DNA of 31,970 nucleotides from an uncultured Bacteroidota bacterium (GTDB lineage Bacteria > Bacteroidota > Bacteroidia > JADZBD01), in the NCBI GenBank assembly GCA_937924855.1, contig CALEYQ010000061.1, positions 1-31,970 on the forward strand, in the 5' to 3' direction. The notes beneath the pieces were generated by a model that made no database searches, was not told the origin of the DNA, and saw only the letters and a list, made by a program, of their open reading frames with translations. Position numbers and translations under genes: made by a program. Shown in pieces: positions 7,206 to 16,400 of this stretch. Numbering within the stretch: position 1 is the first letter of the stretch; every line of letters begins with the position of its first letter.

Positions 7206-10200
7206 TTAATAAGTATCAAGGTCAACGGGACGCATTACGCCAAACCATTTCAGTATTTTTTCTCCGTAAACGTTGCCATCGTTGTCTTTGGCTTCTACGT
7301 GGATTATATACATACCGCTGGCAATTGGAATACCTGCATGGTTTTTCAAATCCCAGTCAAGACTGGTCTTGGTGGCATCGTCCTTCGTAATTTTCCGAAT
7401 CAGCGTACCATTAAGCGTAAAGATGCGGATGGTACACTTATCAGGTAGGTTGGTGATCTTAATACGGGTATCAACCTGGTTCTTTTCATAGCCCGAGTAG
7501 GCGTAATACGGGTTGGGAACCACATTGATCAGTTCAAGGGCATCCTTAGCGGAAGTCATGTCGCTCTTGTGCGTATGCAGATCACTTGTGTTAAAGCGAT
7601 ACATCGGACGGTTGAAGTTCTGCGAAGGAGTTACCGTATCTGTTGCGGTGGTAAACCCGCGCTTGTAGGCCTTCTTTACCCGCAGACGAATCTTTACATC
7701 GCAAGGAATCTGACTCTGGTTGTTTAAGGTAAAGCCCGTTCTGAGCAAGGGGATATTAACCCACATGGCATCACGGAACACCGTACGCTTAACGTTATCA
7801 ATCGGGTTGTTCGGCGTATTGTTGTTATCCAGCAAACGACGGATCTTACTGCCAAAGTCATACTTCTGGATGAAGTTGGTAGTATCGTCGTTGTTATGAC
7901 CGAAGACGTAGATGTAGTGCATTCCTCCAAAGCGGGGTGCGCCCGAAGGAGTGGCATTGATCGTACGCGTAGGGTTCCACTGCATATCTCTTCCGTTTTC
8001 AGTTACCAGCGAAGAGTTCTCTCCAAAGGCAATGTTCAAACGCTCGCCCGTCTCTACATTGATGGCGTAGCCGGGGAACCAGCCCATACCTGAATGACTG
8101 ATAAAGTTAGCGTCGTTGGGATTGTTGGAAGGAGACGTTGCTGTAGTCGGATTGCCATTCTTATCTACCGAAGGAGCAATACGAAGATCCAACTTACGAG
8201 CATTCAGGTTCGGATTTGTTGGATGGGGCTGTGACAGTGCCTGAGCATCGCAGGTCTCGAGCACCACGCAACGGGTCCATTTTGACTTATCGGCCGTAAT
8301 AACAATATCAACACTGGCAAGGTTAGCCATTTGTGATAAGCTGGCAAATGTGGAGTTCCAGCAGGGCCCACCCTGATAGCAGGGATTAGCACCAGCTTCA
8401 GTAGCTCCCGTCAAACGATAGGGAGCCCAGGTACCGCCCAGGATCCTTTCGTATACTCCGTCATTATCTACTCCAACATAATCATTGTAAGAGGCTATAC
8501 AGGCGCCGGTCTGGTTTTGTGTTCCGGAGCGAATCCAGTTTTGATTGCTGAATCCGTCAAGATCTGCAAGGCCGGTCAACCAACGCTTGGTAGGATCAGC
8601 AAAGCTCATCGTTCCATCAATAAATCCATTGGTCTTATCCGGGCCGGGATTACCGGGGTTATATACCTGGGTAATGGAAACCGAGATGCCCCACTCAGGA
8701 ATCAACTGTTCGTTGGCTGCTTCCAAAGCAATGGTCTTGTCGCTGGCAATTGTATTGCCACCAATCTGTCTCAAGGTCCAGTTGCTGGTGGCAGCAGTAC
8801 CGGTAAACTTCAATTCAAAGTTGCCATCGATTACGTTCAGCGGGTCTACCACTTTAAGGTTAACAGGGCCTTTTGAGTTTTTATAGGTGATTTCACGAAC
8901 GCTGTGCGTGGACGAATTTAATATGGCACTTACGCTCTCATCCGTAAGATCCAGATCCATCCCTCCGTTTCCACTGCCTTCAATACGGGTAATTTTAGGA
9001 CCCATACCGTAAGTAGAGTTTTGCTGCGTTCCGCCGGCTTCCGGTGAAGGAATATGAGGAATACCTTTATAAGATTTAATATTCCTTCTACCGGGTTTGT
9101 AGGGGAGCTTTTGCCCGTCTACATAAAACTGGTTATCCGGAATGTAAAACTTATAGTTGTTAAAGCCATAAGCCATGGCCATGAAGTAATACGTCTTGTG
9201 ATTTACAAGTCGCTTGTCGCCCGTGGCAAACTGGTCTTCGGTAATCTTAAAGGAGTGAAACACACCCTTGTTCGCTCCGTCAACCATTTCCTTGGGTACG
9301 TTGGCGTTGAGGCTCTTGTCGAACTCAAAGTTTATGATACGGTCTACGGTATCCTTAACATCGCACTGGAATACCAAACGCGCTTTGTCAGGGTTGTAAA
9401 GATCGCTCTGAGAAACGGTCTCATCCTTCAACTGCCATACCTGGTAACCCTGGAAATCGTAGGTGTCGTCTTTCCCGGGGAAAGCACTGGTAATAATAGG
9501 ATCCTTCTCTGAGTATCCTTCAAGATAGTTATTCGAAGTAATAGAGTTCGTTAAGTAAAAAATCAATTCCTTATCCAACTCCTGAATCGTTACCGTTGGA
9601 GCGTCAGGTCCGTTCAAAATAGCAAAGCAATTATCAAACAAGGCCTGAGCCTTTTTGTCGGCAAGGAACAATTTGTCAACGGCATCCAGCCTGTTATTCA
9701 TTTGATTTGACCTTGCCCAAATAGCACCGAGGGTAATGGAGTTAACGGCACCAGGCTTCATTGTAAAAGGGCCACAAGACTGAATAAACCGTCTGTCGGC
9801 AGGAATATTTCCGGAAGTAGATTCATCCCAGGGAGGTTGTATGGTTACAGGATTCTGACAGGTGCCGCCAGTTCCCCAGGAATAGGTTTGGTCCGAACTT
9901 CCGGGAAACATAAAATCGCAGAACGGACCACCTGTATTATATGCATTTCCGCCATAAGACATTCTAAGACCATCTTTCCAGCGGCCGGTCATATATAAAT
10001 ATGTTTCAACTCCATTTCCAGGGTTCCCTGTGACACTAAAACTACCGCTGTAATAAAGAAATTTGGACATGGCGAACCGTTCACCGGGTTCATCAACAAG
10101 ACAGTCGCGGTCGTTATCCACAAAATCATTTAAATCTGCAAGTGGTCCTGATAAGAAATCAATTCCGACAGCTGGTAAATAATCTCCATAGGTTCCCGGA

Positions 10201-11162
10201 TCCCCATTTCCATCCTGATTATCTCCGTTATAACAATATCCCAGTCCAAGTTCAACATTACAACCAACATAATCATCGTTATATTTCCCAAGATCACTGT
10301 CAACCCATTGCCCGAAATAAAAATCAGACAATTGATAGGTAGATCGATTTATGATTTTATAGTTATAAAATGTGGCATTATTTATTTCATCACCGGTTGA
10401 AAAAGCAAAGGCCTGTGCATGAATTTCCATTCCCATGGCTAAGGAACCTGACTCAGAATGAAAATTCCCTTTATCATTAAAAACCCACCAGATTAACTCA
10501 TCGCCTTTCAGTCCAGCCTGGCATCTTCTTTCTCCCGTAAGATCAAAATCAGGGTAATCGCCATCGTAAGGGTTGTAAATTCCGTCTCCGTTCCTATCAT
10601 GGAAGGGCGCAAGATATTTTGTATGATTGAAGGCGGGGTTACCATTTCCGGGCCAATTAAGAATGGATGGAGGAATATAGGTAAGAGAATTAGAGTTAAA
10701 ATCAGAAACAAACTTTTCAACCTCAGTCCTTTTGATTTTAAAAAGTTTATCATACCTATCGCAAACAGCGCCATCCGTTGAAGCAGAAATAGTATCCAGG
10801 GGACCCGGCCAAAAATCCGTACCGCTTTGCCTGTATGACATAGAGGCCAAATGCAATTGGCCGGAAGCATCAATTCCTCCAAGCCATAACGATCCGGCAA
10901 ACAGTGAATGATTTCCGGAACCTTTCGGTACCTCATATTGGGGATTTGACAAATCCCACCACATATCACCGGCGGTAAGGATACGGGCCCGTACATTATT
11001 AATAGAAAGATCCATCATTGCCGATCCGGTATAACAGGGGCTGGAAAGCTGTTCAGGGTTACCCACCTTTTTGGGAGGAGGATTTTGGAATTCCCTGGAA
11101 AAAACCATAAAGGGAAACAGGACCAGGAAAAGAATAAAAAACTCCTTTCGACGGTGGATCAT
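7206..11162 (-). CDS. Giant secreted T9SS-cargo-like protein A
   Basis: This 1318-residue protein has a signal peptide (residues 1 to about 23, ending FMVFSRE). Its N-terminal half is rich in Asp/Asn/Gly loops that look like calcium sites, such as DRNGDGIYNPYDGDYPD and VDNDRDCLVDEPGE. The last ~105 residues resemble a type IX secretion type A sorting or FlgD-Ig-like domain: VVPNPYYAYSG, CTIRIFTLNGTLIRKI, IASGMYIIHVEA. The tail continues to MRPVDLDTY. It is paralogous to protein B (13456-17436). The C-terminal ~818 residues are identical in protein and apparently in DNA, while the N-terminal ~500 residues have diverged but align along their length. A is probably exported across the outer membrane. 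It lies between the redoxin and cytochrome c genes with 69- and about 100-base gaps. I recognise no enzymatic domain; function unknown. Confidence 0.85.
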   Translation of the reverse strand: MIHRRKEFFILFLVLFPFMVFSREFQNPPPKKVGNPEQLSSPCYTGSAMMDLSINNVRARILTAGDMWWDLSNPQYEVPKGSGNHSLFAGSLWLGGIDASGQLHLASMSYRQSGTDFWPGPLDTISASTDGAVCDRYDKLFKIKRTEVEKFVSDFNSNSLTYIPPSILNWPGNGNPAFNHTKYLAPFHDRNGDGIYNPYDGDYPDFDLTGERRCQAGLKGDELIWWVFNDKGNFHSESGSLAMGMEIHAQAFAFSTGDEINNATFYNYKIINRSTYQLSDFYFGQWVDSDLGKYNDDYVGCNVELGLGYCYNGDNQDGNGDPGTYGDYLPAVGIDFLSGPLADLNDFVDNDRDCLVDEPGERFAMSKFLYYSGSFSVTGNPGNGVETYLYMTGRWKDGLRMSYGGNAYNTGGPFCDFMFPGSSDQTYSWGTGGTCQNPVTIQPPWDESTSGNIPADRRFIQSCGPFTMKPGAVNSITLGAIWARSNQMNNRLDAVDKLFLADKKAQALFDNCFAILNGPDAPTVTIQELDKELIFYLTNSITSNNYLEGYSEKDPIITSAFPGKDDTYDFQGYQVWQLKDETVSQSDLYNPDKARLVFQCDVKDTVDRIINFEFDKSLNANVPKEMVDGANKGVFHSFKITEDQFATGDKRLVNHKTYYFMAMAYGFNNYKFYIPDNQFYVDGQKLPYKPGRRNIKSYKGIPHIPSPEAGGTQQNSTYGMGPKITRIEGSGNGGMDLDLTDESVSAILNSSTHSVREITYKNSKGPVNLKVVDPLNVIDGNFELKFTGTAATSNWTLRQIGGNTIASDKTIALEAANEQLIPEWGISVSITQVYNPGNPGPDKTNGFIDGTMSFADPTKRWLTGLADLDGFSNQNWIRSGTQNQTGACIASYNDYVGVDNDGVYERILGGTWAPYRLTGATEAGANPCYQGGPCWNSTFASLSQMANLASVDIVITADKSKWTRCVVLETCDAQALSQPHPTNPNLNARKLDLRIAPSVDKNGNPTTATSPSNNPNDANFISHSGMGWFPGYAINVETGERLNIAFGENSSLVTENGRDMQWNPTRTINATPSGAPRFGGMHYIYVFGHNNDDTTNFIQKYDFGSKIRRLLDNNNTPNNPIDNVKRTVFRDAMWVNIPLLRTGFTLNNQSQIPCDVKIRLRVKKAYKRGFTTATDTVTPSQNFNRPMYRFNTSDLHTHKSDMTSAKDALELINVVPNPYYAYSGYEKNQVDTRIKITNLPDKCTIRIFTLNGTLIRKITKDDATKTSLDWDLKNHAGIPIASGMYIIHVEAKDNDGNVYGEKILKWFGVMRPVDLDTY
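7213..9667. repeat. Long direct repeat, copy 1 (3' part of giant gene A)
   Basis: This block of about 2,455 bases reads as identical to 13463-15917 at a constant offset of 6,250. The block ends sharply: at the 3' end of the gene the last Thr codon differs (ACT versus ACA), and upstream the match ends inside the LADKKAQ codons. Translation products in several frames are identical in both copies, so silent positions match too. I compared by eye; an exact alignment would settle whether any base differs. Confidence 0.93.
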
Positions 11163-11200
11163 TTTAAAAGCAAACTAATGAAGGGATGTTTGGCTTACCC

Positions 11201-11208
11201 TAAAGATA
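11201..11208 (-). promoter_or_regulatory. Possible -7 box for giant gene A
   Basis: TATCTTTA on the minus strand agrees with TAnnTTTG except for the last base. It lies 38 bases before the ATG of protein A, in the 69-base gap after the redoxin gene. The -33 region is only T-rich, with no clear TTTG, so this is tentative. Confidence 0.3.
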
Positions 11209-11231
11209 AACCAAGATTATGAAATAAAAAA

Positions 11232-11819
11232 TTATTCAATAAAACACCCAAAGGGTTGGGTAGTTTTAGGGCTTACCGGGCGGCCGGAGAGATATGATTT
11301 TATGGCATTTTCGAGATCTAAGGAATCTGCGCTAAGGGAGGAAACCCCTGTTTTTATAACCCGTTTGTCTATTCTACCTGAATAAATTACCTTATCGTTT
11401 GAGTCGAGAAGGAACACCTGAGGGGTAACCACAGCCTTATATTTTTCAACCAGTTCATTGGCAGGGTCGGTAAAAAAGCCATTGAATTTAAGCTTAAGGC
11501 TGTCGATTATTTCATTCAGTTTTTCAGCGGAGTCAAATTTTCCGGGATAAATGGCCTCTGTCAAAATTCCCAGGTATTGGGTGCTGTCAAATATCTGATT
11601 GATTTTTGAGGAATAGTGAAGGCAAACGGGGCAATCGGGAGAAAGGAAGTAGACTATTTTACCAATAGGGATTACCGAATCCGGAAGAGAAATTCGTGAG
11701 GAATAAACAACCTTACTGTCTCCGGTTGTTTCCGTTTGCTTAGGGTTCCCACAGGCAATAAAAAACAGGCAAAGGGAGGGAATCAGCCAAAAGCTAAATA
11801 GAAATCTCAACGACCTCAA
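11232..11819 (-). CDS. Redoxin/thioredoxin-like lipoprotein
   Basis: The 195-residue protein has a signal peptide with lipobox FFIAC (Cys23), so it is predicted to be a periplasmic or membrane-anchored lipoprotein. A thioredoxin-fold domain follows, with the active-site pair CPVC in FLSPDCPVCLHYSSKI. The cis-proline loop is visible as AVVTPQVFLLDSNDKVIYSG. The C-terminus ends TTQPFGCFIE, a Gly-Cys tail I associate with the redoxin domains found N-terminal to cytochrome c/Cu-monooxygenase fusions. The start is TTG at 11817-11819 (an alternative TTG lies three codons on); no upstream start was found before a stop. It overlaps the end of greA by 26 bases, so it is cotranscribed and probably coupled. 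A thiol-disulfide role is likely; the partner is unknown. Confidence 0.85.
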   Translation of the reverse strand: MRSLRFLFSFWLIPSLCLFFIACGNPKQTETTGDSKVVYSSRISLPDSVIPIGKIVYFLSPDCPVCLHYSSKINQIFDSTQYLGILTEAIYPGKFDSAEKLNEIIDSLKLKFNGFFTDPANELVEKYKAVVTPQVFLLDSNDKVIYSGRIDKRVIKTGVSSLSADSLDLENAIKSYLSGRPVSPKTTQPFGCFIE

Positions 11820-12267
11820 ATTTAATTTTTCCTGAGGGAACCTGTATTTCCACTTTGTCTCCCACTTTTGCGCCGAGCAGGCCTTTAGCTATGGGCGACT
11901 CGATAGAAATTTTCCCCTCTTTCAGGTTGGCTTCATTTTCGGGCACGAGCATATAGGTCATCGCCTGTCCGTTTCCCAGGTTTTTGATTTTCACTTTAGA
12001 GAGAATATGAACCTTCGAATTATCCATTTGGGTATTATCGATAATTCTGGCGTTGGCGATGGTATCTTCAAGTTTGGAAATTTTAAGCTCCAGAAGTCCC
12101 TGGGCATCCTTTGCAGCGTCGTATTCTGCATTTTCAGACAAATCGCCTTTTTCTCTGGCTTCAGCTATTTGTTTAGAGATGCTGGCTCTTTCCTTGGTTT
12201 TAAGGAAATTCAGCTCTTCTCGTAATTTTTTAAGGCCTTCTTCGGTAAAATAAGTAACCTGGGACAT
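11794..12267 (-). CDS. greA: Transcription elongation factor GreA
   Basis: GreA enters the RNA polymerase secondary channel and stimulates cleavage of backtracked transcripts. The protein is 157 residues, the normal length. It has an N-terminal coiled coil beginning TYFTEEGLKKLREELNFLKT and the tip acidic pair in ENAEYDAAKDAQG (Asp and Glu near residues 41-46). The C-terminal FKBP-like domain ends GAKVGDKVEIQVPSGKIKFEV. It starts with ATG. The gene follows the porV-like gene with a 91-base gap that contains a promoter-like TTTG-N20-TATCTTTA (12334-12365) and a strong hairpin (12291-12318). The redoxin start codon lies inside its 3' end. Confidence 0.97.
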   Translation of the reverse strand: MSQVTYFTEEGLKKLREELNFLKTKERASISKQIAEAREKGDLSENAEYDAAKDAQGLLELKISKLEDTIANARIIDNTQMDNSKVHILSKVKIKNLGNGQAMTYMLVPENEANLKEGKISIESPIAKGLLGAKVGDKVEIQVPSGKIKFEVVEISI

Positions 12268-12290
12268 GGTAATTGAGTTTAGACAAGAAA

Positions 12291-12318
12291 GCGAATCCCG
12301 GCTATTGCCGGGAGTCGC
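12291..12318 (-). terminator. Strong hairpin between porV-like gene and greA (terminator or greA leader structure)
   Basis: Arms GCGA-a-TCCCGGC and GCCGGGA-g-TCGC form an 11-bp stem with one A/G mismatch and a TATT loop. On the minus strand it is followed by the modestly T-rich GCTTTCTTG and then, 23 bases from the hairpin, the greA ATG. It could terminate the TonB-B-porV transcript. If the promoter at 12334-12365 is used, it lies in the greA 5' leader and could attenuate greA. The weak T-tract leaves both options open. Confidence 0.6.
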
Positions 12319-12333
12319 TCAAAATTTCATGAG

Positions 12334-12365
12334 TAAAGATACTAAAAGGCGGAAAATTTTACAAA
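12334..12365 (-). promoter_or_regulatory. Putative greA promoter
   Basis: On the minus strand, TTTG (12365-12362) and TATCTTTA (12341-12334) are separated by 20 bases, close to the Bacteroidota consensus TTTG-N19-21-TAnnTTTG. The -33 box overlaps the last codons and stop of the porV-like gene. Transcription would begin near 12327, giving a leader of about 60 bases that holds the 12291-12318 hairpin. Confidence 0.55.
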
Positions 12366-13432
12366 TTGATCCGCGCTACTATGGCGTGACAACCTCCGAA
12401 GAAGTTGGTTTGGCGGTAGGAGTAATCAAGTCCGAACGTTGAACCGCTCTTTCCAAAGGGCAATTCCACGGTTACACCTGCATTTAAGCCTGTGAAAGCG
12501 GTAGTGCGGGTTTCAATGTTAAAAATTCCTTCCTCGTAAATATAACCCAAACGAGCCATAACCAGAGATTTCCATGCGTATTCAGCTCCAACTCTGAATT
12601 CATCCTTTGAAAAGGAGTTCGAGGTAAAGGTACCGGAAATAGAAACTCTGTGGTTTTTCATATTAGCTGTATCCTTTGAAAAATAAAGGTCATAAGAACC
12701 GCCGATATTAACCAAAGAAGGAAGCTCAAAAGGAGCAGAACGCTGTTCAACGGTTATAGAACCGTTAAATCCGTTGGGCAGTGGTGCCTTAAATGACAAA
12801 CCATCTCCGTTAAATACCATTCTTGGGCCTACATTTTTAAGGGCAATTCCAAATTTAATATGGTCGTACTTTCCTGTAACGTACTGGATACCGGCATCAA
12901 GTGCAACACCACGGGCAGATACGTCGGAAATTGATTCGGAAATCACCTTAAGATTCATTCCTCCGTAGATGTTATCGGAGAACGCCTTTGAGTAAGCCAG
13001 GCCCAGGTTAATAAACTGAGGGGAGAATGTTCCTATTCCCCCCTCAGGAAGGTCAACAGTAGTGATTGGGATATCGCCGAAATTCATTGACATAATACCA
13101 AGTCCCATAACTCCGGTAGATCCAACCTTTTGGGAAAATCCAAAAGACGAGATATTGATATCGGTTCCAACCAGCCAGCTTGTCCTGGAGAAAAGCATTT
13201 CTGTTCTTTTGGTAAAGGCCAAACCGCCAACATTCAAAAACTGGGCTTCCAGTCCACGAACGGCTGCTGAATTTGCACCTCCGTATCCGGAACTCCGTGC
13301 CCAGGGATTGATCAGGAGCTCTGTAGCTCCGGCCTGCCCGGCACGATCATAGTTGCCGGCAAAGTTAGACCCGGAGGCCAGCAGCAGGGCTGCCAGGGCG
13401 ATTGATGCTTTCTTAAAAATTGCTTTTCTCAT
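12359..13432 (-). CDS. PorV/PorQ family outer-membrane β-barrel protein
   Basis: The 357-residue protein has a signal peptide (about 1-25, ending SGSNFAG). The conserved PorV/PorQ N-terminus follows: GQAGATELLINPWARSSGYG, AAVRGLEAQFLNVGGLAFTK and TEMLFSRTSWLVGTDI. Amphipathic strands continue to the end (SYRQTNFFGGCHAIVARINL). In characterised T9SS systems PorV is the outer-membrane shuttle that collects cargo at the Sov translocon and delivers it to the attachment complex; PorQ is a related component. Many Bacteroidota encode extra paralogues. This one is 23 bases downstream of giant cargo-like gene B and likely in its operon, so a dedicated role in exporting or anchoring B is a reasonable inference. 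It could also be a FadL-like porin with an unrelated role. Confidence 0.85.
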   Translation of the reverse strand: MRKAIFKKASIALAALLLASGSNFAGNYDRAGQAGATELLINPWARSSGYGGANSAAVRGLEAQFLNVGGLAFTKRTEMLFSRTSWLVGTDINISSFGFSQKVGSTGVMGLGIMSMNFGDIPITTVDLPEGGIGTFSPQFINLGLAYSKAFSDNIYGGMNLKVISESISDVSARGVALDAGIQYVTGKYDHIKFGIALKNVGPRMVFNGDGLSFKAPLPNGFNGSITVEQRSAPFELPSLVNIGGSYDLYFSKDTANMKNHRVSISGTFTSNSFSKDEFRVGAEYAWKSLVMARLGYIYEEGIFNIETRTTAFTGLNAGVTVELPFGKSGSTFGLDYSYRQTNFFGGCHAIVARINL

Positions 13433-13455
13433 AGCTATACTTTTAAATCGTCTTA

Positions 13456-16400
13456 TTAGAATGTATCAAGGTCAACGGGACGCATTACGCCAAACCATTT
13501 CAGTATTTTTTCTCCGTAAACGTTGCCATCGTTGTCTTTGGCTTCTACGTGGATTATATACATACCGCTGGCAATTGGAATACCTGCATGGTTTTTCAAA
13601 TCCCAGTCAAGACTGGTCTTGGTGGCATCGTCCTTCGTAATTTTCCGAATCAGCGTACCATTAAGCGTAAAGATGCGGATGGTACACTTATCAGGTAGGT
13701 TGGTGATCTTAATACGGGTATCAACCTGGTTCTTTTCATAGCCCGAGTAGGCGTAATACGGGTTGGGAACCACATTGATCAGTTCAAGGGCATCCTTAGC
13801 GGAAGTCATGTCGCTCTTGTGCGTATGCAGATCACTTGTGTTAAAGCGATACATCGGACGGTTGAAGTTCTGCGAAGGAGTTACCGTATCTGTTGCGGTG
13901 GTAAACCCGCGCTTGTAGGCCTTCTTTACCCGCAGACGAATCTTTACATCGCAAGGAATCTGACTCTGGTTGTTTAAGGTAAAGCCCGTTCTGAGCAAGG
14001 GGATATTAACCCACATGGCATCACGGAACACCGTACGCTTAACGTTATCAATCGGGTTGTTCGGCGTATTGTTGTTATCCAGCAAACGACGGATCTTACT
14101 GCCAAAGTCATACTTCTGGATGAAGTTGGTAGTATCGTCGTTGTTATGACCGAAGACGTAGATGTAGTGCATTCCTCCAAAGCGGGGTGCGCCCGAAGGA
14201 GTGGCATTGATCGTACGCGTAGGGTTCCACTGCATATCTCTTCCGTTTTCAGTTACCAGCGAAGAGTTCTCTCCAAAGGCAATGTTCAAACGCTCGCCCG
14301 TCTCTACATTGATGGCGTAGCCGGGGAACCAGCCCATACCTGAATGACTGATAAAGTTAGCGTCGTTGGGATTGTTGGAAGGAGACGTTGCTGTAGTCGG
14401 ATTGCCATTCTTATCTACCGAAGGAGCAATACGAAGATCCAACTTACGAGCATTCAGGTTCGGATTTGTTGGATGGGGCTGTGACAGTGCCTGAGCATCG
14501 CAGGTCTCGAGCACCACGCAACGGGTCCATTTTGACTTATCGGCCGTAATAACAATATCAACACTGGCAAGGTTAGCCATTTGTGATAAGCTGGCAAATG
14601 TGGAGTTCCAGCAGGGCCCACCCTGATAGCAGGGATTAGCACCAGCTTCAGTAGCTCCCGTCAAACGATAGGGAGCCCAGGTACCGCCCAGGATCCTTTC
14701 GTATACTCCGTCATTATCTACTCCAACATAATCATTGTAAGAGGCTATACAGGCGCCGGTCTGGTTTTGTGTTCCGGAGCGAATCCAGTTTTGATTGCTG
14801 AATCCGTCAAGATCTGCAAGGCCGGTCAACCAACGCTTGGTAGGATCAGCAAAGCTCATCGTTCCATCAATAAATCCATTGGTCTTATCCGGGCCGGGAT
14901 TACCGGGGTTATATACCTGGGTAATGGAAACCGAGATGCCCCACTCAGGAATCAACTGTTCGTTGGCTGCTTCCAAAGCAATGGTCTTGTCGCTGGCAAT
15001 TGTATTGCCACCAATCTGTCTCAAGGTCCAGTTGCTGGTGGCAGCAGTACCGGTAAACTTCAATTCAAAGTTGCCATCGATTACGTTCAGCGGGTCTACC
15101 ACTTTAAGGTTAACAGGGCCTTTTGAGTTTTTATAGGTGATTTCACGAACGCTGTGCGTGGACGAATTTAATATGGCACTTACGCTCTCATCCGTAAGAT
15201 CCAGATCCATCCCTCCGTTTCCACTGCCTTCAATACGGGTAATTTTAGGACCCATACCGTAAGTAGAGTTTTGCTGCGTTCCGCCGGCTTCCGGTGAAGG
15301 AATATGAGGAATACCTTTATAAGATTTAATATTCCTTCTACCGGGTTTGTAGGGGAGCTTTTGCCCGTCTACATAAAACTGGTTATCCGGAATGTAAAAC
15401 TTATAGTTGTTAAAGCCATAAGCCATGGCCATGAAGTAATACGTCTTGTGATTTACAAGTCGCTTGTCGCCCGTGGCAAACTGGTCTTCGGTAATCTTAA
15501 AGGAGTGAAACACACCCTTGTTCGCTCCGTCAACCATTTCCTTGGGTACGTTGGCGTTGAGGCTCTTGTCGAACTCAAAGTTTATGATACGGTCTACGGT
15601 ATCCTTAACATCGCACTGGAATACCAAACGCGCTTTGTCAGGGTTGTAAAGATCGCTCTGAGAAACGGTCTCATCCTTCAACTGCCATACCTGGTAACCC
15701 TGGAAATCGTAGGTGTCGTCTTTCCCGGGGAAAGCACTGGTAATAATAGGATCCTTCTCTGAGTATCCTTCAAGATAGTTATTCGAAGTAATAGAGTTCG
15801 TTAAGTAAAAAATCAATTCCTTATCCAACTCCTGAATCGTTACCGTTGGAGCGTCAGGTCCGTTCAAAATAGCAAAGCAATTATCAAACAAGGCCTGAGC
15901 CTTTTTGTCGGCAAGGAGAAGGTTATTCAAAGCGGCAACATTATTGTTCGCAAGAGTTGTTGTAGCCCAAACTGCTCCAACGGTAATAATGTTTACCGCA
16001 CCCGGTTTCAGGGTAAATGGTCCACAAGACTGCAGGAATCTACGGTCAGCGGGAACGTTTCCGGCGGAAACTTCGTCCCAGGGAGGTTGTGCAGAGGCGG
16101 GATTTTGACAATTACCTCCGGTTCCCCATCCATAGGTTTGGTCGGAGCTACCGGGGAACATAAAATTACAAATGGGGCCTCCTGTATTATATGCGTTTCC
16201 GCCATAAGTAAGCGGCAAACCGTCTTTCCAGAAACCAGAAAGGTAGTTGTAGATATGTGTTCCGTTTTCGGGATTCCCTCTTACTGTAAAGTTATTATCG
16301 TAATAAACGAATTTCGACATAATAATTTGCTCACCGGGCTCGTCAACGAGGCAATCGCGGTCGTTGTCAATTCCGTCACCGAGGTCAGCAATTGGACCCT

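Noticed and set aside
8517..9512. Several plus-strand open frames inside giant gene A (119, 113 and 152 residues), repeated exactly in gene B at 14767-15762
   Set aside because: They are antisense shadows of the long genes. Their conservation between copies only reflects the identical DNA block, and none has a recognisable domain or start signal.
7213..15917. The duplicated block as an insertion sequence or transposon
   Set aside because: It is wholly coding for the C-terminal parts of the giant proteins. It encodes no transposase and has no terminal inverted repeats or target duplications.
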